27,094 nucleotides of DNA from Thermohalobaculum sp964576075 (GTDB lineage Bacteria; Pseudomonadota; Alphaproteobacteria; Rhodobacterales; Rhodobacteraceae). This document shows positions 16,731-23,875 of this stretch, in pieces (position 1 is the stretch's first letter; each line of letters opens with the position of its first letter). The stretch spans positions 1-27,094 of the forward strand of contig CAZNTX010000054.1 in assembly GCA_964576075.1 (NCBI GenBank). Reading direction: 5' to 3'. The position numbers and the translations under genes are program-made. The notes under the pieces were generated by a model, which worked only from the letters and a program-made list of their open reading frames with translations, was not told the DNA's origin and did no database searches.

Positions 16731-18023
16731 TCAGTCGCGGTAGGGGTCGGTCACGAGGATCGTGTCGTCGCGCTCGGGGCTCGTGGAGAGCACGGCCACC
16801 GGCGTCTCGATCAGCTCCTCGACGCGCTTGACGTATTTGATCGCCTCGGCCGGGAGGTCGAGCCAGCGCCGGGCGCCGCAGGTGCTCTCGGACCAGCCCT
16901 TGAGCGTCTCGTAGATCGGCTCCACGCGCGCCTGATGCGCCGCCGCGGTCGGCAGATGGTCGATCTCCGCGCCGTCGAGTCGGTAGCCGGTGCAGATCTT
17001 CAGCTCCTCCATCCCGTCGAGCACGTCGAGCTTGGTGAGCGCGATGCCGGAGACCCCGCCGACCCGGCAGGTCTGGCGCACGAGGGCCGCGTCGAACCAG
17101 CCGCAGCGGCGCTGCCGCCCGGTCACGGTGCCGAATTCGTGGCCCCGCTCGCCGAGGCGCCGCCCGGTCTCGTCGGTCAGCTCCGTCGGGAACGGCCCGG
17201 AGCCCACCCGCGTCGTGTAGGCCTTGACGATGCCGAGGGTGAAGTCGATCGCGTCGACGCCCATGCCCGTCCCGGTGGCCGCCATGCCGGACATGGTGTT
17301 GGAAGAGGTGACGTAAGGGTAGGTCCCGAAATCGACGTCGAGGAGCGCCCCCTGCGCCCCCTCGAAGAGGATGCGCTTGCCGGCCGCCCGGGCCTCGGAG
17401 AGATCGCGCCAGACCGGGCCCGCGAAGCCGAGGAGCCGCGGCGCGATGGCGGTGAGCCGCTCGGTCAGCGCGGCGCGGTCGATCGGCTCGGCGCCGAGGC
17501 CCCGGCGCAGCGCGTCGTGATGGGCGAGCAGCCGGTCGAGCCGGGCCTCGAGCGTCGCCCCGTCGGCGAGATCGGCGACGCGGACCGCCCGCCGGCCGAC
17601 CTTGTCCTCGTAGGCCGGGCCGATGCCCCGCCCGGTGGTGCCGATCTTCGAGGCCCCCGCCGCCTCCTCGCGGATCCGGTCGAGATCCTGGTGCACGGGC
17701 AGGATGAGCGGCGCGTTCTCCGCGATCCGCAGCCGGTCGGGCGTGATCTCCACCCCTTGCGCGCCGAGCCGCTCGATCTCGTCGATCAGCGCCCAGGGGT
17801 CCAGCACCACGCCGTTGCCGATCACCGAGAGCTTGCCCTCGCGCACGATCCCCGAGGGAAGGAGCGAGAGCTTGTAGGTCGTCTCGCCGATCACCAGGGT
17901 GTGGCCGGCATTGTGCCCGCCCTGGAAGCGCACGATGACGTCCGCGCGCTCCGAGAGCCAGTCGACGATCTTGCCCTTGCCCTCGTCGCCCCATTGGGCG
18001 CCGACCACCGCCACATTCGCCAT
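16731..18023 (-). CDS. purA: Adenylosuccinate synthase
   Basis: PurA joins IMP and aspartate with GTP to form adenylosuccinate, the first step from IMP to AMP. The 430-residue protein starts with VVGAQWGDEGKGK (P-loop-like, catalytic D13) and has GGHNAGHT with H41, then TTGRGIGPAYEDK, FEGAQGALLDVDFGTYP, SGPFPTEL and TKLDVLDG, all family signatures. The start at 18023 was chosen because it places D13/H41 as in E. coli; an ATG eight codons upstream lacks support. The 12-bp palindrome GCTCCGCGGAGC lies four bases beyond the stop. A promoter candidate lies 33-38 bases upstream of the ATG. Confidence 0.97.
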   Translation of the reverse strand: MANVAVVGAQWGDEGKGKIVDWLSERADVIVRFQGGHNAGHTLVIGETTYKLSLLPSGIVREGKLSVIGNGVVLDPWALIDEIERLGAQGVEITPDRLRIAENAPLILPVHQDLDRIREEAAGASKIGTTGRGIGPAYEDKVGRRAVRVADLADGATLEARLDRLLAHHDALRRGLGAEPIDRAALTERLTAIAPRLLGFAGPVWRDLSEARAAGKRILFEGAQGALLDVDFGTYPYVTSSNTMSGMAATGTGMGVDAIDFTLGIVKAYTTRVGSGPFPTELTDETGRRLGERGHEFGTVTGRQRRCGWFDAALVRQTCRVGGVSGIALTKLDVLDGMEELKICTGYRLDGAEIDHLPTAAAHQARVEPIYETLKGWSESTCGARRWLDLPAEAIKYVKRVEELIETPVAVLSTSPERDDTILVTDPYRD

Positions 18024-18055
18024 CCAAGAGGCCCTCGCTGCCGCCAAACCCCGCC

Positions 18056-18084
18056 GTTATAGGAGAGTGTCGGCCGCGGCGAAA
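18056..18084 (-). promoter_or_regulatory. Candidate purA promoter
   Basis: On the minus strand TATAAC (18061 to 18056) is a good -10 in a GC-rich context, with a poor TTTCGC-like -35 about 17 bases upstream. It would start transcription near 18049, giving a leader of about 25 bases before purA. The stretch lies just after the CDGSH gene on the same strand, so read-through is also possible. Confidence 0.4.
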
Positions 18085-18101
18085 GGGCGTGGGGGCCGGG
18101 C

Positions 18102-18353
18102 TCAGAGGCCCTTGTGCGAGCCGTCGCAGAGGGGGGCGTTGCCGGTCGCCTTGCAGCCGCAGAAGAACACGCGCCCGTCCGCCTCGGCGGTGTGCTTGAC
18201 CGGGGCGAAGCCGGTGCCCTTGTGGCTGCCGTCGCAGAAGGGCTGCTTTGCCGAGCGGCCGCAGGCGCAACAGAAATAGCTCTTCCCCGCCTCGACCTCG
18301 ACCGGATAGGGCGCCGTCTGCGGAACCTCGGGGCTCTCTGGCGGGGTGGTCAT
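18102..18353 (-). CDS. Two-motif CDGSH iron-sulfur protein
   Basis: This 83-residue protein carries two CDGSH motifs: C29-x-C31...C40-D-G-S-H44 and C65-x-C67...C76-D-G-S-H80. Each 3Cys-1His set would hold a redox-active, acid-labile [2Fe-2S] cluster, as in bacterial and mitochondrial CISD3-type proteins. Known family members act in iron-sulfur transfer or redox sensing; the role here is not known. The start at 18353 has GGAGGAGAG upstream, and the 77-codon open extension before it is not supported. It is upstream of purA on the same strand and divergent from the Fnr-type regulator, which itself should bind a cluster. Confidence 0.92.
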   Translation of the reverse strand: MTTPPESPEVPQTAPYPVEVEAGKSYFCCACGRSAKQPFCDGSHKGTGFAPVKHTAEADGRVFFCGCKATGNAPLCDGSHKGL

Positions 18354-18515
18354 GGCTCTCCTCCTCGGATGGCGGTCGCTCTTGCGAACCTCACCATGCG
18401 CGAGGGAGCGCCGGCAGGCAACGGTCCGGCCATGGCCTTCGCGCCGGGGCGAACCGACATCTCGCCCATACATCGCCAAGCCCCGGGTCGGCCGGGCATT
18501 TTTGCGCCTGCGGCA

Positions 18516-18544
18516 TTGACCTTGGGTCCGCGACGGGTCACACT
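18516..18544 (+). promoter_or_regulatory. Candidate promoter of the Fnr-type regulator
   Basis: TTGACC (18516-18521) is followed after 17 bases by CACACT (18539-18544). The -35 is good, the -10 poor. The leader would be about 90 bases. In the rest of the 289-base divergent gap (18354-18642) I see no clear FNR-type palindrome. Confidence 0.3.
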
Positions 18545-18642
18545 TTCCCTGTCGGACGGTCGGTCGACCCGGCGGCCAACACAACGAGACCGGCGCAGAG
18601 GACCGGCGCGAATTTCGGTCTTTTCGAGGGGAGAACCCGGGC

Positions 18643-19398
18643 TTGGCCCAGAGACTCGTGGCGTCGACGCTGCCGACGAAATGCGCGACCTGCCCGCTCC
18701 ATCACACCGGGCTCTGCTCGTCGCTCGACGAGCCGGAGCTCGGCAAACTCGGCCGCCTCGCGCGGCGCAGCACCCTGCCCCCGCGTACCGCGCTCACCCG
18801 GGAGGGCGAGCCGAACGCGCAGGTGCACAACATCGTCTCCGGCATCGTCCGCCTCACCAAGATGCTGCCCGACGGGCGGGAGCAGATCGTCGGCCTGATG
18901 CACCCCTCCGACTTCGTCGGCTGCACCTTCTGCGAGGCCTGCGACTTCAGCGCCGAGACGGTCACCGAGGTCGAGCTCTGCAGCTTCGACAAGGCCGCCT
19001 TCGAGGCCACGCTGCAACGCCTGCCGAAGTTCGAGCACGCCTTCCTGATGCATGTCATCTCCGAGCTCCACGCCGCGCGGGACTGGCTCGTGGTGCTCGG
19101 CTGCAAGACCGGGCTGGAGCGCGTGGCGACCTTCCTCTGGCTCCTCGCGCATCGCGGGACGTCGCATGGCTGCGGGCGCATCGGCACGCCCGAGCCCGGG
19201 CGCATGCCGCCCGCCCAGGTCTTCGAGATCCCGCTCACCCGGGCCGACATCGCCCGCTATCTCGGCCTCTCGCTCGAGACCGTCAGCCGGCAGATCAGCC
19301 GGCTGAACGGCATGGGCGCGATCCGCCTCGAAGACGCCCGCCACTTCTCGGTGCCCGATCAGGAGCTGTTGAGCCGCCTTTCGGGCCTCTCCGACTAG
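18643..19398 (+). CDS. Crp/Fnr-family transcriptional regulator, Fnr-type with Fe-S ligands
   Basis: This 251-residue protein (TTG start at 18643, GAGGGGAG upstream) has the FNR layout: N-terminal C14-x2-C17-x7-C25, a cyclic-nucleotide-like beta-barrel (about 30-120), a dimer helix (about 125-150) and a helix-turn-helix LTRADIARYLGLSLETVSRQISRL (split here only by domain) with the E-x2-SR signature for TTGAT/ATCAA half-sites. C113 in VELCSF aligns with the fourth FNR cluster ligand. It should sense oxygen through a [4Fe-4S] cluster and control anaerobic or microaerobic genes, as FnrL/FnrP do. Unusually it also has C94-x2-C97-x2-C100. Its TAG overlaps the stop of the convergent cytochrome gene. 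Confidence 0.88.
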   Translation: MAQRLVASTLPTKCATCPLHHTGLCSSLDEPELGKLGRLARRSTLPPRTALTREGEPNAQVHNIVSGIVRLTKMLPDGREQIVGLMHPSDFVGCTFCEACDFSAETVTEVELCSFDKAAFEATLQRLPKFEHAFLMHVISELHAARDWLVVLGCKTGLERVATFLWLLAHRGTSHGCGRIGTPEPGRMPPAQVFEIPLTRADIARYLGLSLETVSRQISRLNGMGAIRLEDARHFSVPDQELLSRLSGLSD

Positions 19399-19811
19399 GG
19401 GCGCTGGATCGTCTGGATGTAGTAGACGAGCGACAGGATCCGGCCCTGCACCACCTGCTCGGGGCTCACATTCGGCCGCCCGGCGAGCGGCGCGGCGGCG
19501 GCGGTGAAATAGTCGCCCCAGATCGGCATCTCCGCGGTGCCGTGGCCCACGATCTCGCGCCGCCCGTCGATCGCCTGATAGGTCTCGGAGAACGGGAACT
19601 GCCCCCCGTTCTCCTTGGCGAGCAGCGTGAGATCGCGCGGCGCGCGCTCCATCAGCCCGGCGACGGGGCCGTCCCCCTGCCCGCCCATGCCGTGGCAAGC
19701 GGCGCAGCGGGCCTGGAACTCGGCCTCCCCGAAGCTCATATCCTTCGCCCAGGCCTGCCCGAGCGCGAGCGCCGCGGCGAGCCCCGCGGCCATGGCGGTC
19801 ATGCGTGTCAT
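19395..19811 (-). CDS. Small periplasmic c-type cytochrome
   Basis: This 138-residue precursor has a signal peptide (about 1-22, cut near AWA-KD) and one heme-binding C36-x2-C39-H40 (CAACH) followed by GMGGQGDGP. M95 in GTAEMPIWGDYF is a likely axial ligand. It is a class I monoheme cytochrome and probably an electron carrier in the periplasm; partner unknown. Start 19811 has GGGGAGG seven bases upstream. It is convergent with the Fnr-type regulator, their stop codons sharing CTAG at 19395-19398. A TTG-N8-CAA box lies 64-77 bases upstream of the start. Confidence 0.9.
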   Translation of the reverse strand: MTRMTAMAAGLAAALALGQAWAKDMSFGEAEFQARCAACHGMGGQGDGPVAGLMERAPRDLTLLAKENGGQFPFSETYQAIDGRREIVGHGTAEMPIWGDYFTAAAAPLAGRPNVSPEQVVQGRILSLVYYIQTIQRP

Positions 19812-19862
19812 TCGGCGTCCTCCCCTTGGCTCTGCGTCCGGGGATCAGCCTAACCCTGCCGA

Positions 19863-19900
19863 CGCCGGGCCGGCTTGCGCATCGTCAAGCCGGCCCGGCG
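19863..19900 (-). terminator. 14-bp hairpin downstream of serA, terminator-like
   Basis: CGCCGGGCCGGCTT (19863-19876) pairs perfectly with 19887-19900 around a 10-base loop, 22 bases after the serA stop. There is no T-run in either direction, so the call rests on stem strength and position. It overlaps a possible FNR box. Confidence 0.5.
19875..19888 (-). promoter_or_regulatory. Possible FNR-type box upstream of the cytochrome c gene
   Basis: TTGCGCATCGTCAA has the TTG-N8-CAA core of FNR/FnrL sites. Its centre is 31 bases from the centre of a TTAGGC -10-like element (19853 to 19848), which would put it near -41.5, the class II FNR position, with a leader of about 30 bases. Caution: the TTG and CAA ends are also the top of a strong hairpin and may be coincidental. 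Confidence 0.35.
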
Positions 19901-19921
19901 CAAGTCGAGACCGATGCCGCC

Positions 19922-21508
19922 TCAGAAGGCCAGCGCCTTCGCCTCCCGCACCTGCGGCAGCGCCGCGATCTCGGCGAGCACCTCCTTCGAGAGCGGATCG
20001 TCCACCCCCATCAGCGTGATCGCCTCGCCTCCCTTCGCCGAGCGGCCGAGATGGAAGGTCGCGATGTTGACGCCGATCTCCCCGGTCTTCATGCCGAGCG
20101 CGCCGATGAAGCCAGGCTCGTCGGTGTTGACCGTGTAGAGCATGTGGGGCTGCGGCTCCGCCTCCATCCCGATCCCCTTGATCTGGATGAAGCGCGGCCG
20201 CCCGTCGGAGAAGAGCGTCGCCGCCACCGAGCGCGTCTTGTCCCCGGTGGTCACCAAGAGCCGCATATAGGTCCCGTAGGCGCCCTGCGCGTCGCGGCGC
20301 GTCTCGGCGATCTGGATGCCGCGCTCGCGGGCGAGCACCGGGGCGGAGACCATGTTGACCCCCTCCCCGAGCTGCGGCGCGAGTAGCGCCGCCGTGAGCG
20401 CCGCCGTGAGCGGCTTCAGGTTCAGCTCCGCCACCCGGCCGACATACTCGATCTCGAGCGCCTCGATCGGCTCCTCCGTCAGCTGCCCGGCGAAGCCGCC
20501 GAGCACCTCCGCCACCCGCACCCAGGGGCGCAGCACCGGCGCCTCCTCCGCGGTGATCGAGGGCGCGTTGACCGCGTTCGAAATCGCGCCCTTCAGCAGA
20601 TAGTCCGACATCTGCTCGGCCACCTGCAGCGCCACGTTTTCCTGCGCCTCCGCCGTGGCCGCGCCGAGATGGGGGGTGACGACGACGTTCTCGAGCCCGA
20701 AGAGCGGGTTCTCCCGCGCGGGCTCCTCGGCGAAGACGTCGAAGGCCGCCCCCGCGAGCCGGCCCTCGCGCAGCGCCTCCGCCACCGCCGCCTCGTCGAC
20801 GAGCCCGCCGCGGGCGCAATTGACGATCCGCGCGCCCGGCTTCATCGCCGCGATCCGCTCGGCCGAGAGCAGGTTCGCCGTCTTCTCCGTCTTCGGCAGA
20901 TGCAGCGTCACGATGTCGGCCCGCGCGAGCAGATCCTCCAGCGAGACCTTCTCGACCCCCATTTCCCGCGCCCGCTCCTCGCCGAGGAACGGGTCGTAGG
21001 CGATCACCTTCATGCGCAGCCCGATGGCCCGCGCCGCCACCACAGAGCCGATATTGCCGCAGCCGATCACGCCGAGCGTCTTGCCGGTGATCTCGGTCCC
21101 CATGAAGCGGGATTTCTCCCATTTGCCGGCATGGGTCGAGGCGTTCGCCGCGGGGATCTGCCGGCAGAGCGCCATCATCATCGCGATGGCGTGCTCGGCG
21201 GTGGTGATCGAGCTCCCGAAGGGCGTGTTCATCACCACCACGCCGCGGGCGGAGGCCGCCGGAATGTCGATATTGTCGACCCCGATCCCGGCGCGCCCGA
21301 TCACCTTGAGGCCGTCGGCGGCCTCCAGGATCTCGGCGGTCACCTTGCTCGCCGAGCGCACGGCGAGCCCGTCATAGCCCCCGATCGCGGCCTTCAGCCG
21401 CTCGGGATCCTTGCCGAGCTCGGGCGCGAACTCGACCTCGATGCCGCGGTCGCGGAAGATCGCGACGGCGGCCTCCGACAGCTTGTCGGAGATCAGAACC
21501 TTGGGCAT
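19922..21508 (-). CDS. serA: D-3-phosphoglycerate dehydrogenase (long form with ASB and ACT domains)
   Basis: SerA oxidises 3-phosphoglycerate to 3-phosphohydroxypyruvate with NAD, the first step of serine synthesis. The 528-residue protein has the NAD-binding GCGNIG (149-154), catalytic R233 (NCARGGLVDE), E262 (VFAEEP) and H280 (TPHLGAAT), then a regulatory region with an ASB-type domain (about 315-450) and a C-terminal ACT domain (about 455-528, with HMLYTVNTDEPGFIGAL) that usually mediates serine feedback. Start 21508 has AAGGAG six bases upstream; a 39-codon open extension upstream contains the leader hairpin and is not coding. It is 94 bases downstream of serC on the same strand. Confidence 0.97.
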   Translation of the reverse strand: MPKVLISDKLSEAAVAIFRDRGIEVEFAPELGKDPERLKAAIGGYDGLAVRSASKVTAEILEAADGLKVIGRAGIGVDNIDIPAASARGVVVMNTPFGSSITTAEHAIAMMMALCRQIPAANASTHAGKWEKSRFMGTEITGKTLGVIGCGNIGSVVAARAIGLRMKVIAYDPFLGEERAREMGVEKVSLEDLLARADIVTLHLPKTEKTANLLSAERIAAMKPGARIVNCARGGLVDEAAVAEALREGRLAGAAFDVFAEEPARENPLFGLENVVVTPHLGAATAEAQENVALQVAEQMSDYLLKGAISNAVNAPSITAEEAPVLRPWVRVAEVLGGFAGQLTEEPIEALEIEYVGRVAELNLKPLTAALTAALLAPQLGEGVNMVSAPVLARERGIQIAETRRDAQGAYGTYMRLLVTTGDKTRSVAATLFSDGRPRFIQIKGIGMEAEPQPHMLYTVNTDEPGFIGALGMKTGEIGVNIATFHLGRSAKGGEAITLMGVDDPLSKEVLAEIAALPQVREAKALAF

Positions 21509-21531
21509 GTGTCGCTCCTTGATGTCACGAA

Positions 21532-21587
21532 GCGCGGTCCGCCTCCGACCGTTGGGTGGGTGGGCGGAGGGAGGAGGCGGACCGCGC
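21532..21587 (-). promoter_or_regulatory. 15-bp inverted repeat between serC and serA (leader hairpin)
   Basis: GCGCGGTCCGCCTCC (21532-21546) is the exact reverse complement of 21573-21587, with a 26-base loop. In the serC-serA transcript the hairpin ends 23 bases before the serA ATG and about 10 bases before its AAGGAG. It has no T-run. It could be a processing or stability element, an attenuator, or a control on serA translation; CTCC stretches in and near the stem could pair with the ribosome site. That last point is speculation. Confidence 0.5.
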
Positions 21588-21602
21588 GACGGCGCCGCAC
21601 GC

Positions 21603-22790
21603 TCAGGCGGCGGCCATGTCTGCACGGACGGCGGCGAAGGCCCAGTCGAGCCAGGGCGTCAGCGCCGCGACATCCGCGGTCTCCACCGTCGCCCCGCACC
21701 AGACCCGGAGCCCCGGCGGCGCGTCGCGATAGCCCGCGATGTCGTAGGCCGCGCCTTCCGCCTCCAGAAGCCCCGCGATCCGCTTGGCCGCCTCCCGCTG
21801 CGCCCCCTCGTCGAGCGCCGCGACGCCCGGATCGACGATCTTCAGACAGACCGAGGTGTTGGAGCGGTGCGCGGGCTCGGCGCAGAGGTTCTCGACCCAG
21901 GGCGTCGCGTCGACCCAGCCCTGCAGCGCGGCGAAATTCGCCTCCGCCCGGGCGCGGAGCGCCGGCCCCCCGCCGATCCCCTCGGCCCAGTCGAGCGCGT
22001 CCAGAAGATCGGCCACCGCCAGCATCGAGGGCGTGTTGATCGTCTCGCCCCGGAAGATCCCCTCGATCAGCTTGCCGCCCTTGGTGAGCCGGAAGATCTT
22101 CGGCAGCGCCCGCTCCGGCACATAGCTCTCGAGCCGCTCGACCGCCCGCGGCGAGAGGATCAGCACCCCATGCGCCGCCTCGCCGCCCAGCACCTTCTGC
22201 CAGGAGAAGGTGGCGACGTCGATCTTCGCCCAGTCGATCTCCTGCGCGAAGGCCGCCGAGGTCGCATCGCAGAAGGTCAGCCCCGCCCGGTCGGCGGGGA
22301 TCCAGTCCGCATCGGGCACGCGCACGCCGGAGGTCGTGCCGTTCCAGGTGAAGGCGATATCGGCCTCGGGGCGGATCGTCGCGAGATCGGGCAGCCGGCC
22401 ATACTCCGCCTCGATCACCCGGCAATCGGGCAGGCGGAGCTGCTTGACCGCATCCGTCACCCAGCCCGTCCCGAAGCTCTCCCAGGCCAGCATGTCCACG
22501 GGGCGCGCGCCCATCATCGTCCACATCGCCATCTCGAAGGCGCCGGTGTCGGAGGCGGGCACGATGCCGAGGCGGTAGTCCTCGGGCAGGCCGAGGAGCG
22601 CGTGCATCCGGGAGATCGCCTGGGCGAGCTGGCCCTTGGCGCCCTTGGCGCGGTGCGAGCGGCCGAGCTCGGCGCGCGCGGCGACCGCCTCGGCCGACCA
22701 GCCGGGGCGCTTGGCGCAGGGACCAGAGGAGAATTGGGGACGCGCAGGTGTCTGCGCAGGCCGCGGGGCGGCCTCGGGGGGGAACGTCAT
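21603..22790 (-). CDS. serC: Phosphoserine aminotransferase
   Basis: SerC converts 3-phosphohydroxypyruvate to O-phosphoserine with glutamate, the second step of serine synthesis, and also serves pyridoxal phosphate synthesis. The 395-residue PLP enzyme begins with RPQFSSGPCAKRPGW, typical of the alphaproteobacterial SerC subgroup, and has D175 in CDATSAAF and the Schiff-base K199 in SWQKVLGGEAAHG. Later GETINTPSMLA and RSNTSVCLKI fit the family. Start 22790 has GGAG seven bases upstream. It is the first gene of a serC-serA unit with a good promoter candidate about 70 bases upstream. Confidence 0.95.
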   Translation of the reverse strand: MTFPPEAAPRPAQTPARPQFSSGPCAKRPGWSAEAVAARAELGRSHRAKGAKGQLAQAISRMHALLGLPEDYRLGIVPASDTGAFEMAMWTMMGARPVDMLAWESFGTGWVTDAVKQLRLPDCRVIEAEYGRLPDLATIRPEADIAFTWNGTTSGVRVPDADWIPADRAGLTFCDATSAAFAQEIDWAKIDVATFSWQKVLGGEAAHGVLILSPRAVERLESYVPERALPKIFRLTKGGKLIEGIFRGETINTPSMLAVADLLDALDWAEGIGGGPALRARAEANFAALQGWVDATPWVENLCAEPAHRSNTSVCLKIVDPGVAALDEGAQREAAKRIAGLLEAEGAAYDIAGYRDAPPGLRVWCGATVETADVAALTPWLDWAFAAVRADMAAA

Positions 22791-22865
22791 GAACGCGCTC
22801 CATCGTCAGGGCGAGGTTCCTGAGCCCGCCCCCGCTCGCCCTGTCCGGGGAACGCGCCCGGAGTT

Positions 22866-22895
22866 TGGATAGGCCCGCGCCCCACACCCGGTCAA
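22866..22895 (-). promoter_or_regulatory. Candidate serC-serA promoter
   Basis: On the minus strand TTGACC (22895 to 22890) is followed after 18 bases by TATCCA (22871 to 22866). Transcription would start near 22859 and leave a leader of about 69 bases before the serC ATG. Confidence 0.45.
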
Positions 22896-22931
22896 CACCC
22901 CGCCCGCTCCCCGTTGTCGCAGGCCCCACGC

Positions 22932-22959
22932 AAAAACGGCGGCCCCGGGGGACCGCCGT
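22932..22959 (-). terminator. Intrinsic terminator of the VPLPA-CTERM gene
   Basis: The minus strand reads a 10-11 bp GC-rich hairpin (ACGGCGG paired with CCGCCGT, extended by a GU pair and CCC/GGG) directly followed by TTTTT. It begins 28 bases after the stop at 22987. This is the most classical intrinsic terminator in the window. Confidence 0.85.
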
Positions 22960-22986
22960 CTCGGACTGTCGCGATGACGCGAGAGA

Positions 22987-23631
22987 TCAGGCGTCGGTGC
23001 GGGTCCGACGCCAGCCGAGGAAACCGAGCCCGGCGATGCCGGTCAGCAGAAGCGGCAGCGCGGCCGGCACCGGGATCCGGGTTTCGATGCTCGGCGGCAC
23101 CGACACGGTGAAGGTGTAGCTGAAGGTGGTCGCGTCGACGCCGGCGGTGGCCGAGAGGAGCCAGGACGCCGGGCTCGGGTCGAAGAAGCCCTCGCTGTCC
23201 GTCACCTGCGCCGCACCGCCGACCAGCACGTCGAGGTTCGAGAGCGGGTTGCCGGGGATCTGCTGCTCGACCTGGGCGATGGTGGTCTCGCCGAGATCGA
23301 CCGTGAAGGTGCCGGGCACCGCCGCGCCGCCGCCGTCCGGATCGGCGTAGCCGATGGTGAAGCTCTCGGAGAGGTTGCCGTTGCCGAGGGCGATGATGAT
23401 GTCGACGAGGCCTGCGGGCGTGTTGCCGGTCACCAGATCGAAATTGGCCGAGCCGCCGGTCGCGGTGCCGACCGTCGCGATCGTCAGCGTATCCCCGACG
23501 GACACAGGCGCGGACGGGATGGTCACGTTGCCACCGAAGGAGAAGGAGGACGACGGTCCGACCGGGATCGGAACGGCATGGGCCGCGGTGGCCATGGTGG
23601 CGGCGACGGCCGCGAGGACGAACTTGTTCAT
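22987..23631 (-). CDS. VPLPA-CTERM sorting domain-containing secreted protein
   Basis: This 214-residue protein has a signal peptide (1-19, FVLAAVAATMATAAHA), a beta-rich, Gly/Ser/Thr-rich, cysteine-free middle domain, and from residue 186 the tail IPVPAALPLLLTGIAGLGF followed by GWRR and TRTDA. That is a VPLPA-CTERM signal: a PxPA motif, a membrane helix and a basic end, recognised by an exosortase-type enzyme that cuts and anchors or releases the protein. The middle domain is not one I can name. GAGGGG lies about nine bases before the ATG, a palindrome 42-55 bases upstream, and a terminator follows. No exosortase is present in the window. Confidence 0.88.
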   Translation of the reverse strand: MNKFVLAAVAATMATAAHAVPIPVGPSSSFSFGGNVTIPSAPVSVGDTLTIATVGTATGGSANFDLVTGNTPAGLVDIIIALGNGNLSESFTIGYADPDGGGAAVPGTFTVDLGETTIAQVEQQIPGNPLSNLDVLVGGAAQVTDSEGFFDPSPASWLLSATAGVDATTFSYTFTVSVPPSIETRIPVPAALPLLLTGIAGLGFLGWRRTRTDA

Positions 23632-23672
23632 TCGATCTACCCCTCTCAGCTACACGACCGGATGCCCCGCCC

Positions 23673-23686
23673 GTGAGATATCTCAC
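23673..23686. promoter_or_regulatory. Perfect 14-bp palindrome GTGAGATATCTCAC, operator candidate
   Basis: The site has the form GTGA-N6-TCAC, the core of CRP-type operators. It lies 42-55 bases upstream of the VPLPA-CTERM start and about 190 bases from the divergent DMT gene, next to the only AT-rich stretch in the window (about 23710-23800, with TTTATAAA at 23715). As RNA it could not fold into a hairpin with a normal loop, which favours a DNA-binding site. If TATAAA (minus strand, 23720 to 23715) is the -10, the palindrome would lie about 20-35 bases downstream of the start, a repressor position. Confidence 0.5.
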
Positions 23687-23875
23687 AGCCGACCGAGTCG
23701 CCGGCGTCTCCATCTTTATAAACGAGAATTCAGGGAATGTTAGGGAAAAATGCAGCCGCCCCCCGCGAAAACCCTTTTTGATTTGGCACCAAAATGTCCC
23801 GCAAGGGGACGGCACCCCCTCGCCAGCCCCGCCGGGCTCGGCTAGTCGGACCGCGCAGCCACCGTCGGAGCCCGC

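Noticed and set aside
18516..18529. TTGACCTTGGGTCC as an FNR box for autoregulation of the Fnr-type gene
   Set aside because: The right half does not match CAA at all; TTGACC is better read as a -35 hexamer.
23783..23797. TTGGCAC resembling a sigma-54 -24 element upstream of the DMT gene
   Set aside because: No TTGC -12 element occurs at the required spacing; the sequence is instead a small TTTGG/CCAAA inverted repeat.
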